DNA of 64,000 bases from Cotesia glomerata (Eukaryota; Arthropoda; Insecta; Hymenoptera; Braconidae): the NCBI RefSeq assembly GCF_020080835.1, contig NC_058166.1, positions 17,137,043 through 17,201,042 on the forward strand, written 5' to 3'. Shown here one piece after another: positions 40,096 to 52,612 of this stretch. The notes beneath the pieces were generated by a model. It did no database searches. It was not told where the DNA came from and was given only the letters and a program-made list of their open reading frames with translations. The translations under genes and the position numbers were made by a program. Positions within the stretch are counted from its first letter, which is position 1, and every line of letters begins with the position of its first letter.

Positions 40096-42757
40096 TTAGA
40101 AACTGAACCATCCAGGAACTCCAGGTTTATTGTTGTGCTTGAGGAAGGCTTGGTATCCGTTTTTCATTTCATCGACAGTTCGTTTATCAATCTTTTCCTC
40201 CTTTTTCTTCTCTTCTTGTTTTAATATGTCCGGAAACTCAAACTTGAAGTCTTTGGGCTGAAATTAAATTAATAAAAAATAAAAAATTTTGTAAGAAGAT
40301 TAATTAATTAATTAATTGTAAGGTTGAAGCTGGAGGATTTAGATACCATAATAGCGTAGGCGACTTTGATATCGTCATCCTTGACGATGTAACCACCATC
40401 AGGACATCTCCTGAATCTTCCCATTTTGATTCGAGTTCTGACGTCAAGCGCTGGGAGATTGTAAATTTTTTGGAGGTAGTTTTTCACGTCGTGCTTGGTC
40501 ATTTCCATCGAAACGTGAAATTCTAATTGGTTAGGTACTAACTCTTTGAATTGAGGTTTTACAAGTTTCATCCAGAAGTTGGGAAGAAATACCCGCAGCT
40601 GGGGATTTCCTTTTTGGTAAATGCGATACCTATTATAAAGAGTGTTTTAATTAGAAATTATTTAGGATAAGATTATTTATTTATTTATTTAGGATGGAAA
40701 TTATTTAGAAATAATTTAAGAGGATCCAAACTAAAACTAAATTAATGAAATGTAATAAACTAAATTTAAACTTAAATTAAGCTACATGATAAGATTTAAT
40801 GTTAATTTATATCATTATAAATATTTACTCTATGTAACCTTTATTGTAATGTATATGTACAAAAAAGCAATAAACTATCTTTCTATTTTAATTTATTTAT
40901 TTATTTATCTGGTAAGGAATTCTATCGAGATGTAAAGAAACCTGTGTATAGAACCAGTACAAAAAAAACAATTTTATAATACATATACTTTTTACAAAAT
41001 TTTTGTCGATAATACAATGCAAAGAGATAATAAGTACAAAAAGTAATAAATTTATAGAGAAAGAAATACAAAATTATAAATAATTATCAGAAAAAGAAAT
41101 ATCCAATCAAATACTCGCATTTTCCATTACAGTTTTTAAGCATGTTAACCATTAAGATTTCTTATCCAGTAACTATGTACCTGAAGTTCCGATCGTTTTT
41201 TTATGAACGAAAATAAAAAAAAAATTTTTTTTCTTTTGAAACTGAAAATGGTTTTTCGGCTCCAAATAAAAACAAATAGCCCTAAAAATGATATATTGAC
41301 TCCTCTAAAAACCGAAACTACCCTTACAGCCACCCCGAAGACTTGAGAGTTTTTTTCAAAAATTGTAAAAAAATCCTTGCGAGGGTCCTTGGAAGCTGCC
41401 GATTTTTAAGAGTACTTCTAGTACCCCCCCACATAACACGAAAAATCATTAGGCTGCTAACACCCCCGGAACTACCCCTCCAGACACCCCAAAAACTTAG
41501 ACAGCAGAAATTTATAAAAAAATAAAAAATGCAATTTTTTAAATGAAAATTAAGTTAGATAGATAGATAGATAGATAGAAAAATTTATTTGATCCTAGAG
41601 TTCTAAGCTCCTTCAGGACCATCAACAATACATAAATTTTATCATTTACATGTATACATTTGATACAGTGTTTTTAATACAATTTAAATATTTGATATTA
41701 AATTATTAAAAGTAAGAACATATTAATTCTTAAAATAATAACATATTAACAGAGAAATAATAACATTAACATTTATTGTAAGAAGAAGTCATAGCAAGCC
41801 TGTTGAAATTGTTCGAAATTGTCAATTAATGTAATTTCGGCCGGTAACGAGTTCCAAACTTTTATACCATGAATTAGGAAAGAGTTTTCATAAATTGCAC
41901 AATTACTTCTTGGCAGACGTAGATAATCATTCCTGACGTCACCTCTCCTTAGCACAATCGGCAGTTAGCCGACATTTCAAAATTTTTAGAAATTTTTTAT
42001 CGAAAAAATTTCAGTTAAACAATTAAAAAAAAAAATTTCACATGTAAAAAACTTGAAAAACTAAGTATAAGTGCAATTTTTAAAAAATACCTTTTTAGTT
42101 GTACAGTAAAAGCTTTTAAAAGTTACCCAGGTTGTCTTTCTCGCTCTTATTGATGTTTTATGAGAAATTGAGACAGAACTACGGTAACTTTTAACAGCTT
42201 TCACTGTAATTTAATTAATAAAAAGAGTCAAAAATTTTTAGACGTCTGCTAACTTCAGTGTCATTTTTTTAAAAATAATTTTTTGGAACAAATTTTTTTA
42301 TTGAATAAAATTAAAAAATTGTCGAGTGACGGATGAAAATTAAGTTAGCCGACACTCAACAATTTATTATTTTTTTAATTAATTAAAAATTAGAACAAAA
42401 AAACTATTTTTAAAAAATTCCACGTATAATTTTTAAAATTTTCTACATGTGAAAATTTTTGTTTTAATTTTTTAAAAATTATTTTTCAATAAAATAAATT
42501 ATAAAAATTTTCAAATGTCGGCTAATTTAATTTTCATAAGTGACGACTAACTTTAATGTCATAAAATTACAAGTGATATTTAAAAAAAATATTTTTTAAT
42601 TCTAATTTAATAAATCAAAAAAAAAATAAAAAATCGGCTCTAACTTTAGTGTTATAAATCATCCTATAAATATTAACTATATAACAATTGAAATAAAAGA
42701 AAAAATAAATGACTATATAAAAAAACAAAAATGTAATAATTACCATCTAGTTGACAT
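40096..42757 (-). CDS. mRpL23: Mitochondrial ribosomal protein L23 (uL23m), three exons
   Basis: Structural protein of the mitochondrial large ribosomal subunit near the exit tunnel. Exons on the minus strand: 42757-42744 (MSTR plus two bases), 40629-40347, 40257-40096. Junctions are in phase, giving 152 residues (human MRPL23 has 153). Diagnostic stretches are YRIYQKGNPQLRVFLPNFWM, FHVSMEMTKHDVKNYLQKIY, NLPALDVRTRIKMG, DDDIKVAYAIM and the C-terminal GVPGWFSF. The 14-base first exon is short, but a Met at the right distance and the WYRIY junction support it. The 2.1 kb first intron holds a LINE fragment and AT-rich repeats. Confidence 0.93.
40665..40910 (+). mobile_element. Possible 3' tail of a non-LTR retrotransposon
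   Basis: CTATGTAACCTTTATTGTAATG and AAGCAATAAACTATCTTTC lead into TTATTTATTTATTT. This is the layout of LINE 3' ends with an AATAAA-like signal and simple tail. There is no ORF. Confidence 0.35.
41555..41957 (-). mobile_element. 5'-truncated non-LTR retrotransposon 3' end
   Basis: The minus strand from 41955 encodes RNDYLRLPRSNCAIYENSFL followed by HGIKVWNSLPAEITLIDNFE, the typical C-terminal block after the reverse transcriptase of many LINEs (xSFxxxGxxxWNSLPxEI). It continues about 200 bp of 3' UTR and ends in a (CTAT)n tail at 41557-41580. All upstream ORF sequence is missing, the expected result of 5' truncation. Confidence 0.75.
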
Positions 42758-43146
42758 CTTGTCAAAAAACAATTATTTATTTATTTACAAATTACTTAAC
42801 AAAAAATACAATCCGGTAAACAATTTATTGGTTATGTTACTGAATAAACAATGAACTTCAAAATTAATCACCAGAGCGCAGCACCTTCTTGAACCGTCCG
42901 CCGCCCCCTTGCGTTCATTTCCCAAAAATAAAAATAATCTATTCAGTGTTGCCAATGTCCGGGTAATTACCCATTTTTCGGGTAATTCGATATCGAATGG
43001 GTAAGTCGACGGGTAATTAGATTTGGGTGGGTAAAATCGGGTAATCAGCTTAAGGAGGTCTTTTCGCCGCCAATGTAAAATAAAAAAGGCCATTCGGCAG
43101 CCGAAATGGAAGTAGATTTTTCAAATAAAGAAAATTGATTTTAATA

Positions 43147-43375
43147 TAGTATATTACACACCTAGGGAAGTAAAGTAAGAAATGTCTCAGATCACATGTA
43201 ATTGTTGGCCGAGGCGAAGCCGAGGTCAACAAACATGTGATCTGAGGCTTTCTTTATTTACTTCCCGAGGAGTGTATACTATTTTGTCCGACGAAGGCGG
43301 AAAGCGGCAACTTAGTTTAGCGCAGCGGGACGAAAGTTGCCACTTTCCGCCCGGAGGGCAAAAAATAATATAATA
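43147..43375. repeat. GC-rich double palindrome
   Basis: First palindrome 43147-43273: AGTATATTACACACC...GGGAAGTAAAG...CTCAGATCACATGT, then loop-proximal GGCCGAGGCGAAGCCGAGGTC, then the reverse complement arms. Second palindrome about 43294-43357: GGCGGAAAGCGGCAACTT / AGTTGCCACTTTCCGCC with a GCGCAGCGGGACG loop. Base composition is far from its AT-rich surroundings. No family was recognised. Confidence 0.8.
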
Positions 43376-44628
43376 TCACTATTAATGTATAACTTAATTT
43401 ATGAATTAAAAACAAAATTCAATAATAAATTTAAAACTATTTAGACCAAATTTTGGAAAAAAAATTAACTTTTGAAGAAAAAGTTTCTCAAAGAATTGCA
43501 AAGATTATAAAATTTGAATTATAAACGACCAAATTTTAAATAACTGCTTAGGAACAACAATTTGCAAATCAATCAGATGTTTGAAACCGGATAAAATTTT
43601 AATTGAAGAAAACAATATATAGAACTAATTTGTGACATATTTACTGACGAATTACCTGAAAACATTACACGAAAGACTAATCATTATCGTAATTATTGAA
43701 TTTACATCATGATTAAGCTATGATGTAGACAATAATTCTAAAACGGCTGCAACAGTAAAACTGTTTCATTAAACGAATTCTAAAAGGAGTAATATTGAGG
43801 CTATTACCACTTCTGAGTAGTGGAAATTGAAGCTTATTAAAAGAGCTTTACGATGCATTTTACCGAATTTTGATATCTTGTCTCTGTTTAGGCACTACTT
43901 TTCTCAAAGCTAAAAGGGCGCATGTCTTGATTTACGCCCATTTAGCTTTAGGATGCTCGAATTTTTTTTTTACATATCTTTGTGTTTCGAGTGATTTTAA
44001 GAATGGCAAAAAAAATTTTTTTTATGCGCCCTTTTAGCATGGATCCCTACTAACCTGTAGCTATGCGCCCTTTTTACATTAGTCACGCGATATGGCTGCC
44101 GAAATCGCAGAAAAAGTCACCGAACTGTCAATCGAAAAAAATTAACTGTATCGAAACGGAATTATTTTGACACAAAATTTTCACAAGGGTTTTGATAAAC
44201 TTCCTCAGGAATAAAACAAAAAAAAAATTAAATCGTGAAATTGATTTTTGACAAAGTTGTGGTGTTATCAAGCCCAGTGCTCCCGTGAATACCACGCTCT
44301 TATTCATTTAATTCATCAGAAAAATGAGTTTTTTCTGAGAAATATTATTTAATCGATAAGAAAATTTTTTTAACGTGTTCTGTAGTTACTATTATTTATT
44401 TCAATATGCTTTTTATTCATAATTTTTTTCGTTTAAATTATGAAAATCACGTTTTAATCGAAATCACGATTTTTAGGCGAGAGTAGAGCATACCTGCGCG
44501 CTTCGCGCTTAAGGCATGCAATAACTTATCAACTGATACATTAAAGTCTATTTTAATTACTAAAAACTTTTTATCCTAAGATAGTGATACTATTAACTTT
44601 GAACCAAATGAAGAAATGTTAAATACTA

Positions 44629-45309
44629 CACAGAAAGAAAGATTTCTTGACTGGAGAACAAAATTCTTGGCTCAAGTAAATTTTCGATCGCCCGAAGGAA
44701 GACCGAAGTTGTCTTGGCCGAAGTAAAAATTTTTCGAGAAATTCTATTCTTGATGGAAGTAATTTTTTCTTAATTCAAATTATCATTAATACTTGATACA
44801 AGAAATTTTTATACTTGATCAAGATTTTTAGATACTTTAGGGAAGCAGTGCCACCTACTTCAGCTGAGAAAAAAATTTTCTCATCTTGAGAAAATTTTTC
44901 TCTTGAATATTTGATACCCATTTTAGATTATTTTAGCGCGCAATTATACATATTGAATGAAAAAAAAATGATTCAATATTATTTGATCTTCCCATTTGAC
45001 ATGTTAGTCAATAGAAATATTAATGAAAATTTAATTTTTGGAGCAAGAGAAAAATTTTCTCAAGACAAGAAAATTTACTTCTGTCAAGAACTTAATTTTT
45101 TGGAGCAAGAGAGAAATTTTCTCAAAACAAGAAAATTTTCTTGACTTAAATAAATTGACTTGGATCAAGATACGTATTTCTCGAAGCAAGGGAATTGATT
45201 TTTTGAAATAAGTGAAATTTCTTGTGTCAAAAAAAATTTTTTTTTTCGCCCAAGTAAATAATTAGGAAGAAAAATATTTTCTTGGCTCAAGTAAACCTTT
45301 CTTTCTGTG
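44629..45309. mobile_element. MITE-like element, CAGAAAGAAA family, copy 4
   Basis: Ends CACAGAAAGAAAGATTTCTT and ...CCTTTCTTTCTGTG with TA at 44627-44628 and 45310-45311. These are the cleanest termini of the family in the window. Confidence 0.85.
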
Positions 45310-46028
45310 TAATATTTGGGATAAGAAAGACGTTTAAATATTAGTATATTTATGTATGTTACGTTATGACTTTTGTAAAAATTTTAAATATTAAGTTTAT
45401 AATAATGTTGCTACAAACATTATGAAATTTTTATATAAAATAAAGAATTTTATTTAATAATTAATTATTTTATATATTTGATATTGTCAGTACTGTAAGG
45501 GTATAAAATTATAAATAAATTTTCATATTTGCCGCTCTTAAAATAGAGTTGGTAACACTGTTGGGTAAAAACGGGTAATCAAACTTTGAGGAAAGGGTAA
45601 TCGAGATTCGACCCATTGGCAACGGCAATACTGAATTTCTATTACCTCACGGTCTGTCGTCGGTTACTAATGCTATTAAAATTAGTGCATCGTAGTTTGT
45701 AATTTAAACTCTAATAAAATTCGGTATTTGTGTTCACGGTTTATTTTTTATTCGTCTATAAAAAATTAAGTTATTAAATTAGTGTAAATTATATTTAAAA
45801 AAATATTTTGTAAAGTGAAAGTTATTTGGGAAGCCTGGTGGCTAACTGAACCCATACATCACCGCGTGTGTTGCGACCATTTTTGTTTCAAGAAATTTTT
45901 CAGGGCGTTTGCCGGTCCTTGATTTTCTAATAATAATAAAATAACGTATATTTTTAATTACATTAAGTTTTGCAAAGTTATTTTTTGTTATTTAATCAGA
46001 GGTTATTATTATTATATAAACAATCAAA

Positions 46029-49000
46029 ATGAGTACTGATAGTATTGAAAAATTGTATAAAAATTACGGAATATTAGCTGACGCCAAAGACAAAGTTTCG
46101 GAGGTATAATTTATTATTTTTAACCTCTAATTTTTATAACCTAAATTATATTAATATTTACTCATAATAATTTTTTTAAAATTTATTTTTTTTAGCATGA
46201 AAAAGAATATTTGGAAATTTTGAAAGCAGTGAAAGGAACTGCCAAAGAAAAGCGTTTGGCGTCGCAATTTATTGCTAGATTCTTCAAGCACTTCCCACAA
46301 TTAGCTGATCAAGCTATTGATGCTCAATTAGATCTTTGTGAAGATGAAGATATGGCTGTAAATATTTATTTACTTTTTAAGAAATAAGTTTTCTTTAGAT
46401 TAGTTAATTATTTTTAATTGGATTGATATTTTATTTTTTACAGATTCGTAAACAAGCTATTAAAGATTTGCCTGCGTTATGTAAGGACAACAAGGAGCAT
46501 ACTCCAAGAATTGCTGATATTTTGGCTCAGTTATTGCAAGCTCAAGATCCAACAGAATTAGCTGTTGTTTGTAATAGTATTATGACTTTGATGAAAAATG
46601 ACCCAAAAGGTAAAATAGAATTATTTTTTAATATTTACTAGTAACCTTGCAGTCACGATGTGACTGCCGTGACGTGAACTATAAGTAAATAAAATGTTGC
46701 TTTATTAAATAATGACTTTTGCTAAATTGCACTGTACTTTCTTAAATATTGACGTTTTTAAAGATATAAGCTCATTTCGATGTTACACTCATCGAGAGCT
46801 TTCATTTGAGTACCTACATGCATTTTTGATATATTTTTCATATATACATATATGTAATATATATAAATATATGAAATATATGAAAAATTGATGTGGGTAC
46901 TCAAATGAAAGGTCTTGATGAGTGTAATATCGGGGTGAGCTTATATCTTTAAAAATGTCATTAGTTAACAAGTTACGGTGTCATTTATTTACTATTGATG
47001 TTTTTAAAGATATAAGCTCATTCCGATGTTACACTCATCAAGAGCTTTCATTTGAGTACCCACATGCATTTTTGATATATTTTTCATATATACATATATG
47101 TAATATATATAAATATCAAAAATATATGAAAAATTGATGTGGGTACTCAAATGAAAGGTCTCGATGAGTGTAATGTCGGGGTGAGCTTATATCTTTAGAA
47201 ATGTCATTAGTTAACAAGATACGGTGACATTTCTTTACTATTGATGTTTTAAAGATATAAGCTCATCCCGATGTAACATTCATCAAGAGCTTTCATTTGA
47301 GTACCCACATGCATTTTTGATATATTTTTCATATATACATATATATAAATATCAAAAATATATGAAAAATTGATGTGGGTACTCAAATGAAAGGTCTCGA
47401 TGAGTGTAATGTCGGGGTGAGCTTATATCTTTAGAAATGTCAACAGCTGACAAGATACAATGTCATTTCTTAACTAGACGTCTTTAAAGATATAAGCTCA
47501 TCCCAATGTTACACTCATCAAGAGCTTTTATTTGAGTACCCACATGCATTTTCATATATTTTTCATATATTCATATATGTATATAAATATATAAAATATT
47601 TGAAAAGTTGATGTGGGTACTCAAATGAAAGGTCTCTATAAGTGTAACATCGGGATAAGCTTATATCTTTAAAAATGTCAATAGGTCACAAGATAAAAGG
47701 TCATTTATTAATTATGTATTTAGAGACAGAGCATTTTCGAATGCAGCCTAAATACTTATATCATTATAAATTGACTATCCGATTTTATCATATGACTATC
47801 CAGAACACAAAATTTCTCTTATTCTATTAATAAAAAATCAAATACTAATCAATTTTTTAATTACAGCCACTCTGAGCGGATTTTTCAGCCAAATAGTTAA
47901 TGGAGATGATGGGACTCGTGAAAGTTGTATCAAATTTTTAGCGACCAAATTGAAATCATTGGGTCATGATATTATTAACAAAGAATCTGAGGATTTATTA
48001 ATTACTGAATGCAAGAAAGTATTAAGGGTAATTATTAAAAAAATTTTTTTTATTTATTACTACAGTGTTCCCCCCCTAAGATATTTTAGCTCTGTCGCCA
48101 TTTTTTTATGAGTTAATAACAAGAGAAAAAAAGATAACCTGTTATATCTTAGGGAGGGAGTACTGTACAATTAATTTATGCTTACTTAATTTATTAATTT
48201 TATTTTCTATTTAAAGGATGTAACTGCTGAAGAGTTCCACAACATAATGGATATTTTAGGATGGACAAGATTAGGATCAACAGTGGCTGGTCAGCAGGAG
48301 TTGATTGAAATAACAATTGAACAAGCGGAGCTTTCAGTTCCATTCAAGCATAACAACGTAGAACAATGGGATAAACTCGTACATTGTATTAAACACGCGC
48401 TTCCTCATTTCAATGTAAGTTTTAATTTTAAAATTAACAGACAATGCTGGGTTACATAAACAAATTAATTAATAATTAAATAACAATTTTTAACTTTCCA
48501 CTAAGAAAATTGAAAATTTTCAAAAATCGGGAAGTTATTGGTTTTACCCCGTTTTTCGAAAATCGAGTTTTCATCGGATCTCGACGTTTCGAGGTCCTAG
48601 GAAGCTTTCCTGATTATTTTAACGATGATGTCCGTACGTTTGTATGTATGTATGTGTGTGTGTGTGTGTGTGTGTGTAAACCTCTCGTAACTTTTGAACG
48701 GCTTGACGGATTTCATCGCGGTTGGTTTCATTCTAAAGGGATTCGCCAAACTTAGATTTCCTGTAAGTTGGAACCGATCCGGACCAGTAGATTTCGAGAA
48801 ATTGCAAAAAAAGTGACAAATTTTTTTTTTTTTTTTTTTTCATTTTTTTTAAATATCTCCGAATTGGCTGAACCGATCAACTTCAAAAACTAATCAGCTC
48901 TTAACCTTGAAATCCCGCATCGATCGCCACATAGAGCGTCAGAATCGGTTGATGCGTTCGTGAGAATGTCGTTGTCGAAAAAAATCGAAAAAAGTGTTTT

Positions 49001-51628
49001 TTTTGTAATAACTCCGAAATTTTTCATCAGATCAATTTTTTTGTTCAGAATCATTTATAGAGCTCAAAAAACCACATCGATCGCCGCCTACCGCGTGAAA
49101 ATCGGTTGATTTATTAAAAAGTGACAGCAGTTTGAAAATTATAAAAATCGCGTTTCATCGAATTTTGATAAGACTTTTGAGCTCGGAGAGCTCAAAATAA
49201 CACATAAATTGCATTTTTGAGCTCGAAGAGCTCAAAAACGTCATTGGTGCAATTTTAAGCGCCTAAGTATGGAATTAGCGGGAAGTTGCAGGAATGACCT
49301 TCAGGGTCAACCGTTTTTCTAATTTTTTTTATTAATAAAATTTATTTTTTCAGGCTCAAACAGATTCTTCTAGGTATGTTTCGTACATTTGCATGCAGGT
49401 ACTTCCACACTTGTCTCTAATCGCAGCTCCTGATAGCCGAGATGCTCAATTAGAAATTCTTAAGCTACTTGCTGAGTTGGTAGCTTTTTGCGGAGCTATT
49501 GAAAAACCAGATGAAAAAGTTCAGCAAATTTACAACGCGCTTATCGTAAGTTGTAAATTAAAAATAGTTTTAAATTAAATTAAAAATTATCGTAAGAGTT
49601 ACAATCATTTCTACAGCTGTTGATAAATTTATTTAAAATTATAAATATAAATTAATTGTTTTTTTAATAAATTACTTTACTTATTTACTAATTAAATTTC
49701 AGACTTACATGCCATTGCCGCCAGACTCTGAAATTTCAGAAGTTCCCAAGCTTCAATTCAGTCACGTCGAATGTCTTATGTATGCGTTTCACAAACTGTG
49801 CAAACAAACACCAGAATTTTTGCTCAAGGATGCCGAGCAACTCAAAGAGTTCAAATTAAGGCTCCAGTATTTTGCTCGTGGGATTCAAGGTTACATTAAA
49901 AAATTACGCGAGGCTATTGGCGGTAAAACTGAAGAGGAATTGAAGACTGAGGAGAATCAATTGAAGGTTGTCGCTTTGAAGACTACTAATAATATCAATA
50001 CGCTGATTAAAGATTTGTTCCACTCGCCACCCAGCTTCAAGAGTGTTATTCATCTTTCATGGAAGACTCCTACTGTTGACAAGAAGGTAAATAATTGTTT
50101 TATTAAATGATTGTATTGAATAATTATTTTTAGTCGTTGATTTAATTATTGTGCTTATTTATAGAATGAAAAAGTAGCTACGGCTCAAAAAAGGCATACT
50201 CCAATAACTTTTGGCAACGGAAGCCCTACAAAACGCAGCAAAGAAGAATACAAAGGAGGCAAAAGAGAAATTTACACACCACCAAGCGGAAAATATAGCT
50301 CGAACATCTCATCTAATTACGGTAAATAATGACTTTCGTGAAATTACACTGTACTTTTTTTAAATATTGATGATTTTAAAGGTATCAGCTCATCTTGATG
50401 TTACTTTCGTCAAGAGCTTTCTTTTGAGTACCCACATGAATTTTTGATATATTTTTCATATATACATATATGTAATATATATAAATATCAAAAATATATG
50501 AAAAATTGATGTGGGTATTCAAATAAAAGGTCTCGATGAGTGTAACTTTAGGATGAGCTTATATCGTAGAAAATATCATTGGTAGACAAAATACGAGGTA
50601 ATTTCTTAGTTACTGAAATTTTTTAAGATATAAGGTCACCCTGATGTTACACTCATCAAGAGCTTTCATTTAAGTACCCACATGGCAATTTTTATATATT
50701 TTATATATATGATATTAGTGCAATATATAAATATATGAAATATATGAAAAATTGATGTGGGTACTCAAATGAAAGGTCTCTATGAGTGTAACATCGGGGT
50801 GAGCTTATATCTTTAAAAATGTCATTAGTTAATAAGATAAGGTGTCGTTTCTTAACTATTGATGTTTTTAAAGATATAAGCTCATCTTGATGTTACACTC
50901 ATCAAGAGCTTTCATTTGAGTACCCACATGCATTTTTATATATTTTTCATATATACATATATATAATATGTATAAATATATGAAAAATTGATGTGGGTAC
51001 TAAAATGAAAGGTCTCATTGAGTGCAATATCAGAGTGAGCTTATATCTCTAAAAATGTCAATATTTCACAAAATATTTGTTAAATTGCACTGTACTTACT
51101 GAACTATTGACCTTTTTAATTATATAAGCTCATCCTGATGTTACACTCATCAAGAGCTTTCATTTAAGTACCCACATGCATTTTTTATATATTTTTCATA
51201 TATACATATATATAATATATATAAATATATGAAAAATTGATGTGGGTACTCAAATGAAAGGTCTCGGTGAGTATAATCTCAGGATGAGCTTATATCTTTA
51301 AAAATGTCAATAGTTCACAAGATACAAGGTCATTTCTTAATTATGTGCCTAGAGATAGAGCATTTTTGAATGCAGCCTAAATACTTATAATAAATTGACT
51401 AAATTTCACTAAAAAAACCGATTCCATCCTAGACACAAAATTTTTTCTTATTCTCTTAATAATATAGATTTCTTAAATTTAATTCATTAATTGTTAAATA
51501 AAAAAAACTATTTTAATCTAATTATAATTATAATTACAGGTAATCGCGGACGGTTCCGTGGAAACAGATCAGGTGGACGAGGATTCAGACCACGAGGACG
51601 TGGAACCTGGAGGAAGAATTCTTACTAA
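46029..51628 (+). CDS. Api5: Apoptosis inhibitor 5 (Api5/AAC-11), nine exons
   Basis: Nuclear helical-repeat protein that suppresses E2F-dependent and Acinus-mediated apoptosis. Exons: 46029-46103, 46196-46357, 46444-46609, 47867-48027, 48217-48414, 49354-49545, 49703-50086, 50165-50321, 51540-51628. All are GT-AG with matching phases, giving 527 residues (human about 524). Recognised blocks: SIEKLYKNYGILADAKDKVS, LASQFIARFFKHFPQLADQA, RKQAIKDLPALCKD, MDILGWTRLGSTVAGQQEL, QVLPHLSLIAAPDSRDAQLE, VECLMYAFHKLCKQTPEFL. A basic PTKRSKEE segment (likely nuclear localisation) near residue 470 and an RGG-type tail (RGRFRGNRSGGRGFRPRGRG) close the protein. Introns 3 and 8 are Helitron-derived; intron 5 carries another dispersed repeat. 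Confidence 0.96.
46638..47832 (-). mobile_element. Helitron-like element in Api5 intron 3
   Basis: The 3' CTAG end (minus strand) is at 46638, only 28 bases after the exon 3 donor. The hairpin GCAGTCACGATGTGACTGC is at about 46650-46668. Palindromic units follow to about 47720, then the 5' module to 47832, where the terminal TCTATATTATTA has degraded. It fills nearly the whole intron. Confidence 0.85.
48490..49300. repeat. Long dispersed repeat with TATG/TG core, copy 2
   Basis: Colinear with 28870-30015 in the same orientation, here in Api5 intron 5, and shorter by internal deletions. GAGCTCGAAGAGCTCAAAA and GCGGGAAGTTGCAGG are shared. Confidence 0.75.
50322..51468 (-). mobile_element. Helitron-like element forming Api5 intron 8, 3' truncated
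   Basis: The minus-strand 5' end TCTATATTATTAAGAGAATAAG is at 51468, next to T on the plus strand (A^T site). The other end lacks the hairpin and CTAG; its first recognisable family sequence is TAAATAATGACTTT at 50323, exactly at the exon 8 donor. Five palindromic units lie between. Confidence 0.85.
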
Positions 51629-52600
51629 TTTATAAATAAATTTCTAAAATAAGTGAGAGTAAATTATAACAGCGATAATTCGGAAATTTAAATTATATAT
51701 TATTTGATTGGAGGAGTTTGAGAGTACAAGCAAGATTCAATATTGAGAACAAGAGCTACTGAGTGAAAGAAGATGAATATAAAAATATTCAACAAAACTA
51801 AAGATTTTGCTAATCAAGACTGATATGTACTAAAGAACTACATATTTTTTCAAGATTATCCGATTTATAATGCTGTTAATTATCCATCAAAAACGATTAA
51901 CTTATTAACAAACATTTTATATTAATGTGCAAGTGATTCGAGACTGTTAACCGTGACATATTCAAAAGTGACTTGAGCGAATTTTGATTCTCAAGAATCC
52001 GATATAAGTGTAAAGAAATTTGTATATCCTTCAGACTATCTTTCTCAGCCTTTGTAAACTCCTTTTCCTTCCTATTTTATTTTGTTTGTCTATATTAACA
52101 GGAAATTGATGAGCTGCAGTCCAGTCGCCTTTACGAGTCATAACAAATACTTTGTTCTTGTTCTTGTTAAAGAAACATTCTAAATTTTCAATTAAATTCA
52201 GATCAATTTAAAAATTCAAAATTTTTTTTATTAAAAACTGAATGTTTCTTTAATTTCTAATAAAATTTAATATTTTTCAGATTTCCGAGTCAACCCGGCT
52301 GCTGAAAAATAATTTATTTTTTTTCCAGAGCAAGGATCCAAGGACCATGTCAATGAACGCTTGCCGTTAATAAACAATTTTTTTTTTTCAGGTGCAATCA
52401 GTTTGTCTAGTTATTGTCTCCAGTAATAATTTAATTTGTAATTTTATTAAATTTTTTTTCCTAGTAGCTGATTTATAAGGTGAGTTTTCTACACCTGTTG
52501 ACCTGTCCTCAAACCTTACCTCAATTGTCGGTACCTTTATGTTCTTGATAGTGTGTTAATGAATTTTAAATATAAATGTCTCAATAAAATGATACGTTAT
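51629..52600 (+). other. Api5 3' UTR
   Basis: Non-coding unique sequence after the Api5 stop, with AATAAA at 52583-52588 as the likely polyadenylation signal. T-rich runs occur at about 52317 and 52380. Confidence 0.6.
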
Positions 52601-52612
52601 ATAACAAAAAAA

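Larger units (their letters stand above)
42758..46028. other. mRpL23-Api5 divergent intergenic region, mostly transposon
   Basis: Inverted ends CAGTGTTGCCAATG (42948) and CATTGGCAACGGCAATACTG (about 45614-45634), with GGGTAATTACCC-like motifs next to both, suggest one element of about 2.7 kb filling most of the gap. Inside are the GC-rich palindromes 43147-43375, decayed sequence at 43400-44600, and a CACAGAAAGAAA element. The Api5 promoter and leader must lie in 45640-46028, where GCGTGTGTTGCGACCATTTT is the least AT-rich part. Confidence 0.5.

Noticed and set aside
43182..43373. 63-codon frame with Arg/Gln-rich product
   Set aside because: It runs through the two palindromes, whose inverted repeat structure explains the open frame on both strands.
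48247..48459. Stand-alone small gene
   Set aside because: It is Api5 exon 5 read past its donor; the same applies to frames at 46423, 49393 and 49709 (Api5 exons), 30208-30411 (antisense to the last TTLL1 exon) and 32715-32897 (antisense to a TTLL1 exon).
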